The notes beneath the pieces were generated by a model. The model saw only the letters and a list, made by a program, of their open reading frames with translations, was not told the DNA's origin and did not search any database. From Apostichopus leukothele (lineage: Eukaryota > Echinodermata > Holothuroidea > Aspidochirotida > Stichopodidae), in assembly GCA_010014835.2 (NCBI GenBank), contig JAAAKB020000020.1, positions 671,243-709,154 on the forward strand: DNA of 37,912 nt, read 5' to 3'. Made by a program: the position numbers and the translations under genes. Positions 11,070-20,596 of the stretch are shown here, piece by piece. The number at the start of each line of letters is the position of its first letter. The stretch's first letter is position 1.

Positions 11070-12378
11070 AACCACTTTGTCACCAGGTTTCAAGATTCGT
11101 AGAAAGTATTCGTGTTCTGTAAAACCCATACAAAAGGTTAATCAACAATCAACTGTCATATAGCTATTAAATTTAAAAACTCTACTTAGATATGCTTAGA
11201 TAATTCCGATTAGAGAAAACGATATTTATTTCAATATTTCACTAAAAGCATTCAATATATAAAGGTTATATTTCTTAATGACATTTCCTAGTTCAAAGTA
11301 CATAAATTCATGCACCATTAATTGCGAGCTCATACAATTTTTTTCTTTTTTAAAAAATATATCTCTACATTTGATTTGTTAGATCATTTCATATTTTTTT
11401 CATATATTTTTTTTAAAATTCTAGTAGTGAAGATAAGAACTCACCATTAACATGTGGGAGTATTGATTTTTGGATCAAGTAACAATCTTTAATTGAAGGC
11501 TAAAATACGCCAAGACGTTGCTTAGCAAAACAAGACAAGGACAAAATGTTCTCATCATTATTAAAAAGAAAAACAAATTAACACCCTTGTTGTGACGACA
11601 GCGGAAAATATTCGAATATTACTTTGCAAATTCTGATAACGGATATAAAACTTTTTAACAATGCATCAAATTACAAAAATAAAGTAGTTATCATATGATA
11701 AAAAAACAAGAAGAAACTAAGAATTATAAAGACAATTGAATCATTTCGTCCATTAGATTTGATTACTGATTAAATATTAAAATTCACCGAATATACTTCG
11801 TGAACTTTTGACGTTATATTATTTAATAATATTCTCTTCATTAATATAAAGTCCAATTTAAAATTGTATCTCATCTCAGGAAAATATATAGCCTATTGCT
11901 CACTTCAACTCCACAATATTTGCAATAATTTCACGACTTTTTAAGGTTTTTAGCTAAAGTGAATAATTTCAGTTTTACCGATTGGATAGAACTAAATACA
12001 TAAAATATAAGTTTATATTAATTGTAAAAGATTACCGTGTGGCAAATTACTTACCAAATCTATTGAAGAATAATTACATTAATTGCTAAAAAGAAGCCAT
12101 TGCAAGTAAAATTAGAAAGGGGCAGGATATAACAATATTAACGTAGTGTATTGTAACTAAAAGCAATTCCATTTTTTTTTCGTTTCTGTTTACCAAGAAA
12201 GAGCTTCAAAAATTTCCCATAATACTTTTGGTTATAAAGACAAGCCGGAGCTGTTTTACTCGTTTTTTTTGTTTTTGTTGCTATAACCAGGCTGAATAAT
12301 AAAATAATAAAAGCAAAACACACAAAAGTGAACAATGTCATATTTGTCTTCTTGTTTGTCAACAGGCAAGGGCTTACT

Positions 12379-12573
12379 ATGAAAATGGCGGCGCTCCTCT
12401 CGATTTACCAGCCTCGTATCAAACTGAATCATCAGACAGGTCACGTGACGTGGTGTGATACAACATGTCTTCTCAGTAAAACTACGATAGCGCGCGCGCG
12501 TACATAAAGTACGAGCAGAGTGCGGAGAGGTGGCGCTATGATTAACAGCCTTAGCAACCAACACCGATCCAAT
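12379..12573. promoter_or_regulatory. CpG-rich promoter-like island
   Basis: In AT-rich surroundings, this 195-base block concentrates CpG and promoter motifs. There is a YY1-type AAAATGGCGGC at 12382-12392, a CACGTG E-box at 12442-12447 overlapping TGACGTGG, an alternating CG/GC run at 12490-12500, an RFX X-box-like ACAGCCTTAGCAAC (imperfect left half) near 12545-12558 and a CCAAT at 12569-12573. On the plus strand an ATG at 12385, inside the YY1 motif, opens a 40-codon frame beginning MAALLSIYQP and ending near 12507. This could be a first coding exon, perhaps of the gene whose 3' end appears at 14.9 kb, but no strong donor is seen. The direction of transcription is unresolved and may be both ways. 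Confidence 0.45.
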
Positions 12574-14770
12574 GAAAAGGGGAAAGGGAGGCTTCTACGT
12601 CATTTGTATGAATCAGCTAAAGAGGGGTCAAAGGTTAAATTCTGTTCTATTTGCAGTCGCTTTATACATAACTAGCAGATGTATTGTTATTTACGGCGAT
12701 AATGATTATAGTAAACACCTAACCAAATATGTAATATGTATACATATCTGCATGTTAGGTACACAGCTCAATATCTCATCATTAATAATACATACTTTGG
12801 AAGTACTTTAATGTAGAAACGATTTATCTAAAGAACACATTCTTAGACCCATATATCGATAGTTATATGTTTGGAATATATGGTTTCAGATGAAATATGA
12901 ATTTGTTTTCAAATATTAGCTTTATGAACACCAAAGATATAAAAAACGTAAAACCTTGAAACACTGTTAAAATGTGTTCTGTTCTTGTGTTTGTATGATA
13001 TTCACTTCACGAATTAAACAATGAAATTGGTATTCAATAATAATACTAATAATAATAAATGCTTATATAAAACGACAAGCAGTAAACAACGTCGGTTGTA
13101 ACCTACATCGAAAGGCTAACATCTTTCATACTTCATCTCTCGGTCATAAGTTTGCTCATACAATTGGTCATTGAGAAATATAATTTAGCGCTGTAAGTCT
13201 TAGCAATAAAGGAAAACAGATTTCATGTTTCTTCTGAAAAAACACTGGTCTTGTAGAGCGATTCATTGAGATAACAAGAGACTGTGCAAGACGCAATGCG
13301 CCGTTTGTCAGTTTCTAATATTCTCATGATGTTCCATCTGCACGGGTAAACAAAAAACAGACGTAACGTACTTATAATTCAGTATATTACGAATTACTCT
13401 CCAATACTCATTGAATATTCATCTTCGTTGCATATTCAACATTATGAAAGTATAAATATTCATCTGCGTTGCATATTCAACATCATGAAAGTATCAATTT
13501 GCATTTTCATTTGCTTTTACCCTTGTCCAACCATATAGGAACGTTGTTTTTGCAATGTTTTATTTTTGTTTTGTTTTGTTTTTTTCACTTCAAAACTTTG
13601 CGAAAGTTTGAACGAAATGTCGACAAAATTGGAAAGTGGAATTGACCTGGTTTACGCAAATCGGTTTTTGATGCTTCACCTACAAAAATCATTATCTCTA
13701 ATCCTGAATAATATTTTTCAATAAGAAATAACATTTTCATAAATAGGTCTTGCTATCAGCCAATCTTAACTAGCTTTAAAGAAATGCTTGAGTTCCATAT
13801 TTATCAACCAAAAAAAAGAAAAAATATTTCCGATATCAAATATCCAAGGCATAACGGAAAATAGTTTCATTAGGAATTAAATGATGTTTCCAGCTCAACA
13901 GGAAATTGTCTATTTGAAGAAATTATGTCAAACTTAAGACAATTGTTTTTCTCACAATATCTAGGCCAATGTGGAAAAAAGTGATGAAACGTATGAGAAT
14001 ATTCTTTATATAGCTAAAAGACATTTTTATGTTGTCCTCTTTTAACATCGATCGTTCGTTTAAATTGTCTGAGTAACGCAAATTTTGACATTACTCTAGC
14101 ATGGTTTCAATGTCCTGTTTCAATCGTAGATATTGCTCAATACAACCAAAAGTTTTGACAAGAATCGGAGTAGTCTGGTTGCTTGGTATGAAATAAAATC
14201 CTGACTCATACATTGAAGAACATTTTCAACGATTCCAGCAGTATAGATATATATATGAATATGATATGAATTTGAAATATCTCATAACACAGTTTTCATA
14301 TAAAGATGACGTCATGTCCAGAATGTGTCTGCGTAATGTGACGCACTGTAAAACTAAAGAAATTGTAAGAACAGTAACAATGCAACTTTATTTAACCTTT
14401 ATTCTTCGACCAACGAGGTGCTCTCTAAGTGAGTTTGAACTACTGAACTAAATTAAACTTTTGAGAGTCATTGCATGTACATGTCACATGAACACCGAAA
14501 TACGAACAGCAAGAAACCGGCGAAAGAAATATCTGTGGATTTGTTTTCTTTCCAATTCTCATTTGAACATGTCTTGAAAATGACTTTTGATTACGTGTCT
14601 TAATTCATATTAGAACATGTGACGGTGAAGGTTAATTTAATCTGCCACGATAGGGGTCCATGTATATTCATATTATCTTACCTAGCTGTATAGAAGTTAT
14701 CAAAGGGTTCGTGAATCGCTCTTCTCCGTAACATGTAATTATGAATATATATATTTGTAATTATATATAT
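12574..14770. other. AT-rich stretch before the scaffold gap
   Basis: I see no supported exon. The stretch contains a 41-bp tandem duplication at 13414-13493 and a perfect CRE palindrome TGACGTCA at 14307-14314. It ends in AT-repeat sequence that runs into the gap. If the CpG island at 12.4 kb drives the RanBD gene, this would be intron. Confidence 0.5.
13414..13493. repeat. 41-bp tandem duplication
   Basis: Two copies, at 13414-13454 and 13455-13493, share an AATATTCATCT start, a GTTGCATATTCAACAT middle and an ATGAAAGTAT end, with only a few differences. It is a local duplication with no known function. Confidence 0.85.
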
Positions 14771-14870
14771 NNNNNNNNNNNNNNNNNNNNNNNNNNNNNN
14801 NNNNNNNNNNNNNNNNNNNNNNNNNNNNNNNNNNNNNNNNNNNNNNNNNNNNNNNNNNNNNNNNNNNNNN
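14771..14870. other. assembly gap of exactly 100 N
   Basis: A run of exactly 100 N is the usual placeholder for a gap of unknown size. It is flanked by AT repeat on the left and by the 24-bp coding repeat on the right. Both are hard to assemble, so the real missing sequence may be much longer and may contain more repeats and the upstream exons of the RanBD gene. Confidence 0.97.
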
Positions 14871-14872
14871 AA

Positions 14873-15136
14873 GCTAGACGGTTAGCTGAGGAAGAAGCTA
14901 GACGGTTAGCTGAGGAGAAAGCAAGACGGTTAGCTGAGGAGGAAGCTAGACGGTTAGCTGAGGAGAGGGCAAGACGGTTAGCTGAGGAAGAAGCTAGACG
15001 GTTAGCTGAGGAAGAAGCTAGACGGTTAGCTGAGGAGGAAGCTAGACGGTTAGCTGAGGAAGAAGCTAGACGGTTAGCTGAGGAGGAAGCAAGACGGTTA
15101 GCTGAGGAGGAAGCTAGACGGTTAGCTGAGGAGGAA
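14873..15136 (+). repeat. 24-bp coding minisatellite, 11 copies
   Basis: Eleven in-frame 24-base units follow one another without any length change. Differences are nearly all synonymous (GAA/GAG, GCT/GCA, AGA kept). The eighth residue changes twice, to K in unit 2 and R in unit 4. Such uniformity points to recent expansion or homogenisation. The array begins at the gap edge, so the true copy number is probably higher. Confidence 0.95.
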
Positions 15137-15553
15137 GCAGCTAAAGAAGATGTCATATTTATTGCTGATGTAGAACTGTTTTATGAGGAGAATCAGAATT
15201 GGGTGAAAAAAGGAAAAGGACCGATTAAGATCTTGATTTCAAAGAAAGATAAAACCTACCAGGTAGAGATGAAGAAAGGCGATAAATTCATCGTCAAACA
15301 TCCCGTGAGGAAAGAAACTCAGCTGGTGCCAGCTAAAGGAACCAACCACTGCTATGTTTGGACCACAGAGGATTCTTCATTGGGAGGTAAACCTAAAAAG
15401 ACCACATTTTATGCAAGGTTCAAGGAAGCCGCAGATGCAAATAAGTTTCAGGAAAGCTTTCAGCAAGGACAAGTATCAACAAAGAAAGAGACTCCAGGGA
15501 AAGTGAAGGAGAAAAAAGAGAAGAAGACGAAGAAGAAGAAAGACAAAACGTGA
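14873..15553 (+). CDS. octapeptide-repeat plus Ran-binding (RanBD1) domain protein, 5' end missing
   Basis: The visible 226 codons end at TGA 15551-15553. Residues 1-88 are eleven copies of an ARRLAEEE octapeptide, highly charged and predicted to be one long helix or coiled coil. A RanBD1/PH-like domain follows at about residues 94-200. Its family hallmarks are VELFYEE, then WVKKGKGPIKIL (compare the W-x-x-x-G-x-G-x-hydrophobic-K start of RanBP1-type domains), a mid-domain HCYVWTTED matching the family W-x-W/VW strand, and a closing ARFKEAADANKFQESF helix. The last 26 residues are lysine-rich (KVKEKKEKKTKKKK), a possible nuclear localisation signal. RanBD1 domains bind RanGTP in nuclear transport (RanBP1, RanBP2, NUP50). 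The repeat partner is unfamiliar to me. The N-terminus and first exons are lost in the gap. The domain call is firm, the specific gene is not. Confidence 0.8.
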   Translation, partial: ARRLAEEEARRLAEEKARRLAEEEARRLAEERARRLAEEEARRLAEEEARRLAEEEARRLAEEEARRLAEEEARRLAEEEARRLAEEEAAKEDVIFIADVELFYEENQNWVKKGKGPIKILISKKDKTYQVEMKKGDKFIVKHPVRKETQLVPAKGTNHCYVWTTEDSSLGGKPKKTTFYARFKEAADANKFQESFQQGQVSTKKETPGKVKEKKEKKTKKKKDKT

Positions 15554-16714
15554 AGAGGTACGATTAGTTACATTTGATGGAGACATTTCCAGACTGGTAT
15601 TAAATGTCAGTTACAGAGAGATGTTACAAGGTACTTGCTGATGCAAAATAAGAAGAATCGACTTCACTGTCGGCAGAAAAGAGTCAGAGTGGTCCTGGGA
15701 ACATCCCCTTTCTGAACCCTTCATTATTCCTCAAGTATATCATGAAATAAGAATACATTATTCTTTGTCCCACATTTTGACGGCCCTCAAATTGACCCCG
15801 GGCCACAGTATCACGTTCCCCTCTCCCAACTCTTCTTGTAGGAAGGCTGGGGTCCATGTAGAAACATCTAAACAAGCCATGTTCTGACAGAGTTGGTCTG
15901 TTTTGTAGCAAGATGAGACTGAAATCTCAATTTATCGATAAATAAGGACCTGAAATGAAGAGTTTACAATTGTTTGTGAGAAAACTATCACTTGAAGTGT
16001 CTCTTCCCACACACGTGACACAGATGGATGAGTTTGATTCTCCTTACAGTAGTTGCTTCCTGTTTGTAACAGTATTTCACTACCCATGTCATTCATTCAG
16101 TGAAATAGTGTATCGCTGTTTCTGCAATCAAAGATGTATTTATTTAGCACCCCTGACTCTTTATGCAGTTTGCAAGGTAAGGTGCCTCTTGAGAATGAAG
16201 GGGGTGAAACAAGATGTTTTGGTGGGTCTTACTCTTGAGAATGAAGGGGGTGAACAAGATGTTTAGGAGGGTCTTAGCCACTTTCTGATGCTTTGTTTCT
16301 CTTTTGTTTTACGTTGCTTTGTTTCTGCTTCTTTGTTACTGATAAAACACTTTTGTCTGGTTAAATTTTTAATGCCATTCATGCAAGAAGTCAAATTACA
16401 CAGTGTTTCAGTAGAGTTCAATATTGGTCAGTTTAATGACAAAAAAGAGAAATAGCCGGATATATAAAGTATTTACACCATTTTAAATTTGCCAAACGAA
16501 GGATGTGTGATCGTTAAATATTCTAAAGCCTCAAAGAACTACAAAATCACTATAGATAGTTAGTTAATTATTCGCTTCTTTGTTTATTTAGATACGAAAC
16601 TAGAAAAGCATGTTGATACTTTGCATATTGTGAAATATTTACATATGCAAATTTAATCATAGCTGTAATTCTAGTTAATTAAAAGCTGGGCGGTAAATTG
16701 CACCTTTTAATAAA
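15554..16714 (+). other. 3' flank / probable 3' UTR of the RanBD gene
   Basis: No further coding is evident after the TGA. A variant poly(A) signal ATTAAA lies 46 bases on, at 15599-15604. The first canonical AATAAA is at 16709-16714. Either could end the transcript. The interval includes the 46-bp duplication at 16186-16277. Short frames at 15684-15911 (-) and 15955-16266 (+) have no protein-like features. Confidence 0.45.
16186..16277. repeat. 46-bp tandem duplication
   Basis: The copies at 16186-16231 and 16232-16277 both read CTCTTGAGAATGAAGGGGGT at their start and share an ACAAGATGTTT-x-GG-x-GGGTCTTA end. The second copy has lost one A. It lies in the presumed 3' UTR of the RanBD gene. 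Confidence 0.92.
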
Positions 16715-18394
16715 GTTTTACCCCTTTTTGCCAACATGGATAGGCCACCTTTTTTAGTCCACTTTTTTATCACTATCACAGAGTTGTGTTTTATGATTAA
16801 ATCTGTCTGGATTTCCGAGCTCATCACAGAGCTAAAAATAATCAAACATTTTCATCTAGGTAGAGACCGAGGTTGAACACAGAGTTAGTGTCAACAATGG
16901 GGTCAAAGGTCACACCAGATGAATCATGAACTCTGTAGATCTGTATGTTAGGATCGAATATTAATTTATGCAAATTACGAATGTATTGTTAATGAGAATC
17001 ATGATTTCTCAATACTTCGAGATGGAATGTGCGGTTGCAATCTGGAACTAGAGAAGGCATTTAGACTACCACATAATGCGATGTGGATGAAGCGTTTAAA
17101 AGGACCTGATCAATAGCTCAGGCATGAATGAAGGGGCGGGGGGGGGGGGGGGGAGCCTTTGTCCAAAACAATGTACATCAAGCACTTTTAAATCTTTTTT
17201 ATTACTTTTTAAATATGCAGTAAATTTTGAAAATCTGAAATAATCATGCAACATATCCAAGAAATCTCCCTGAAATACAGAAACATTGCTCCTGTGGCCT
17301 TGTTTTAAAGTTATTATGTTATTATTTTGTAAATTTTATTGTTTAACTTATTGTAGAACACATACTGAAATAATTAGACCTTGTCATTGATTTATGGTTT
17401 GCTTTCTTAGTAATGTCTGGCGCAACAATTGTTGGTTTGTCTGTTTTTTTCTGCTATTGAACAATGCAGCCATTGTACTTTACACACAAGAAACCTTCTT
17501 CTCCTCCTTATTTGTGGAATCTGCGACAGTCAGTATTTCAGAAAATTGTAAACATGACGTTACACGCTTGCACATATGCATCTCTTGCACTGAATAGGCC
17601 TATCAGTTGATGTCAAAATATTAAAAACCTTGGTTTATACACAATTACATTTATAATAATATCAATATTAATCCCCCACGATACAGTCCATTACAAAGAT
17701 GTCCAAGCCATTACCAATCTCAACGGCCAAAACAATCCATTTTGGCAGTTATGTAGGCTACTTATCAGACAATTAAAACAACTTTTTTCTTCATTTTTTG
17801 CCACCATTTTTAGCCCATTTGCAAAGATGGATTGTTTAAAAATTCCCATCCTGTCTCTGTTGATTTTAGGATCTAGTGTTATCTTTGTGAGTTCTTCACT
17901 CATTAGTTTTCAGGAATCTTTAACTTTCAGGAAACTGGCTTGAAAGCTTACAATATGTAGTTTTTATTGTATAACTATATGGCGACCACCATGCCCACTT
18001 TGTAGATTATATTAAAGTAAAATGTTTTATATTCTGTGTCTTGTAATACCAACTGCATGTTAAGCAGGCTGTGAGTTTAAACGGCACATAACTAGATGGA
18101 AATAATTCTTGTCTTTGGTGGGATTTAATAATTCTTCATAAAGATATTCAGTTTCCATGGTAACCTGTTCTGGTAGTGTCTCTGTCCCATTTCTCCTTGT
18201 TTGTTTGCACACTGTGTTAAATGCATTTTTATTGTTGGTTAATGTTGCTTGCCTTGCATTAAATGGATTCTCTTTTTGACATCTCCTGAAATTTAATCAC
18301 AGAAACTTTGGATGTGATGTAACCGTCCAAGAAAGAAGTTCCTCCAAAGCAGAAGTTTAATTTAGTTTTCTGAAATCATCTTTAACTTGAAACT
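16715..18394. other. intergenic, no gene seen
   Basis: AT-rich DNA with a G16 run at 17138-17153. The open frames at 17394-17597 (+) and 17691-17903 (-) lack recognisable domains. Confidence 0.5.
17138..17153. repeat. G16 homopolymer run
   Basis: Sixteen consecutive G bases, preceded by GGGGC. Confidence 0.95.
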
Positions 18395-18655
18395 GGTGTT
18401 GTGGCTGAGTGGACAAAGGCATTTGAAGCAATGAGGCTTAGCAATCGGGAGGTTTGGGGTTCGATCCCCGGCCGGGTCACATTAAATAGTTTCATCCAAG
18501 TACAATGTACGGTTTTCCCATCTGAAATTCCGAATTTTAGTTAAAATGTTGGATTGGAAGCCACCCAATGTGAAAGGTGTGATCCATATAAAGCCCTTGC
18601 CTGCTTCTCCTACATTCTTGGTCGCTTAAGCATCATAAAAGTAACTGCCTGATTA
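18395..18655 (+). mobile_element. tRNA-derived SINE
   Basis: The head resembles a tRNA with a long variable arm (Ser or Leu type). It has a pol III A box TGGCTGAGTGG at 18402-18412 and a B box GGTTCGATCCC at 18458-18468, at spacing normal for a class II tRNA. The acceptor-stem ends pair poorly and no CCA follows, so this is a retroposed derivative and not a working tRNA gene. A tRNA-unrelated body of about 170 bases follows, ending in an ATTATTATTTTAATG tail near 18650. Exact ends and target-site duplications could not be fixed. The SINE family is not one I can name. Confidence 0.75.
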
Positions 18656-18688
18656 TTATTTTAATGTGTTTTAACAGGAATGTAATAT

Positions 18689-19000
18689 CAGTTATTTACA
18701 ACTCACAGTTCATCGTATGACCTGAAATATAATTCTTCTGATTTATAAATATCATGAATTTATGAATAATTACTATGATTATCATGATAATATGACTATG
18801 GTGAATTATTTGTTATTTGATGCAAGATTTAATCTTCCAGCAGATATTCATTTTTCAGTTATTTACAACTCACCGTTCATCATATGTCTGACCTGAAATA
18901 TAATTCTTCTGATTTATAAATATCATGAAATATGAACCACTACTATGATTATCATGATAGTATGACTATGATGAATTATTTGTTATTGGATGCAATATTT
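18689..19000. repeat. two ~140-bp direct repeats, 167-bp period
   Basis: 18689-18830 and 18856-19000 share most of their length, from CAGTTATTTACAACTCAC to GAATTATTTGTTATT-x-GATGCAA, with scattered substitutions and small indels. Each copy also holds an ATGATTATCATGAT palindrome. The pair lies just after the SINE and is probably an older local duplication. Confidence 0.9.
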
Positions 19001-19703
19001 TATACAGTCTTCTACCAGACCTCAAATTTTTAACTTTTTCATATTTTGTTTTAAGGTTTTTTTGTAATTTTGTATTTTGTAATTTTGATCAGCAGGCTCA
19101 TGAAGAAGAAGCCTTTGAAAACAATATGATTTCTAAATCAAGATTAATTTATTTTTTCTCATTATTTGCAAAACGTTGGCAATGCCACTTCCAACAGCAA
19201 GCGCAAAATAATTATTTCCACTCAAGTCGTGATGGTTTCCTTAAAACTGGTACCTAAAAAGTAACCCTGGGGTATAAATGCTACCTAGGCTTAATTATGG
19301 ACACAGCTTGACAGATAGATCGCAGCTCCATTAAAGCTTTTGTGTGAACATTGTCAGGGACTACTGGTATCTATGAGATAACAATGTAACACTAACTGTT
19401 ATAGTATTGTGCAACTCACGTATTAAAAGGATGTCCTCAAGAATTGTTCTCAGCTGTTGATTTGGTTAAAATGTCAAGGAACATTTCAGATCTGAAATTG
19501 CATTTTTATTGAATTTGTCACAAGATTGTGATACAATATTTGATGGAATGTTTAGACACGAAGTACATAAATACATGATTTACTTAAAGATTTGTACAAG
19601 CTTAGCAAGTGTAACAAAACAATACATTAATATTTGTGGGACACAAAATCTTATTAAGGACAAGTTTCAATAAAGTGCATTTAACATCTAAGTAAAACCC
19701 TTC
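19001..19703. other. intergenic, no gene seen
   Basis: AT-rich sequence without supported exons, RNA genes or clear repeats. Confidence 0.5.
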
Positions 19704-19890
19704 CAGAACAGTGAGATTTCAGACACCAGATTTATCTTCATATCTAAGCGACAGCAGTTTAATCCTGACGCTGGGAAGTAGGCGGAGCTTACTTGAGAAT
19801 TTCTGAAATCACTTGTGATTGGCTCTTTGAATAGAACTGCTAATGAATATTAATATTTTCAGGAAAGTGCGTGATTCCATCACTGTTCTG
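19704..19890. mobile_element. small inverted-repeat (MITE- or foldback-like) element, tentative
   Basis: CAGAACAGTGA at 19704-19714 is the exact reverse complement of TCACTGTTCTG at 19880-19890, 187 bases end to end. Inside, GATTTCAGA at 19714-19722 matches TCTGAAATC at 19802-19810 in inverted form. No target-site duplication is obvious. The interior also carries promoter-like words (GGCGGAGC near 19782, an inverted CCAAT near 19817), so a regulatory region with chance palindromes is the alternative. Confidence 0.35.
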
Positions 19891-19907
19891 TGAGCGCCTC
19901 CCTCAAC

Positions 19908-19933
19908 TTTCTGGGGCGAGTTTCTGGGGCGAG
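19908..19933. repeat. perfect 13-bp tandem pair
   Basis: TTTCTGGGGCGAG occurs twice head to tail, 18 bases after the inverted-repeat element. Confidence 0.93.
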
Positions 19934-20502
19934 AAGTGTCTAACATGATTTTTACATTGTTGTTTATTTTAGACATTAATAAAAATTGAAAAAAAAATTA
20001 ATCAACAAAGTATCTTGAAGTCTTTATTTTGGAGTAGTCGAGGCGGTAATTTGTAGGTCCTAAACCCTACGACAAGATCTGACTTCAGTATCCTATTACC
20101 AATGCTACAGTAGAAGTGTGGCAGGAATTTCTCTAAAATGGGCATTATTTTATAAGGTAATACAGCCTTCAATTATTTATGGCAAACATGATCACCGTTT
20201 CTATCATACCAATACTGATATATAAAAAATGATAGCCTAACTTTAGGTAGATTTATTCTCAATTTAAAGTCGTATCCTATGAAACTTAATGCCGGCTAAG
20301 GAATGCGTAAACATGCTTACATTACAATGGAAAAATTACTATTAATTAAATATCATTTTGATCTAATATGGGGACGAATAATAACGATATTAATCGCAGG
20401 TATATAATCAGAATGATGCTCTAATTCCCTCGCCTGATTTCGGGAAGGATCGAACGAAAAGGTCGTGATTTTGGCCAAAAATTGAAAAAACCATAAGGGT
20501 AT

Positions 20503-20596
20503 AGCCTTACAAAATTGTCAAATTTGGGCTAAAAATGAAATTCCTGAAATTTGATCGGGATACTCTTAAAGCCTTACAAAATTGTCAAATTTGGGC
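20503..20596. repeat. 27-bp direct repeat, 67-bp period
   Basis: A 27-base segment starting AGCCTTACAAAATTGTCAAA is perfectly repeated at 20503-20529 and 20570-20596. The sequence before each copy is only loosely similar. Confidence 0.93.

Larger units (their letters stand above)
6253..12370. other. presumed intron/intergenic DNA without recognisable genes
   Basis: About 6 kb of AT-rich sequence follows the donor. I found no further exon of the secreted precursor on the plus strand. Minor landmarks are a G-rich patch near 8540-8562, a GCGCATGTGCGC element at about 8678-8689 that resembles an NRF1 site, and C and G homopolymer runs near 10.8 and 11.1 kb. If the precursor gene continues, its intron must cross much of this stretch. 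Confidence 0.45.

Noticed and set aside
14307-14314. Second and third perfect CRE palindromes (also 2461-2468)
   Set aside because: Neither is next to a recognisable exon or another motif, so only the one at 5633 was given a role.
14741-14770. Apparent ATG start of the RanBD frame before the gap
   Set aside because: It encodes only AT-repeat translation (Ile/Tyr/Asn) and is joined through 100 unknown bases, so it cannot be trusted as the start.
14761-15156. Minus-strand open frame with ASSSANRL repeats crossing the gap
   Set aside because: It is the antisense shadow of the 24-bp coding repeat and runs through N bases. The plus frame leads into a real RanBD1 domain.
18395-18480. Functional tRNA-Ser/Leu gene
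   Set aside because: The acceptor-stem ends do not pair well and a SINE-like body and tail follow. Only the pol III boxes are preserved.
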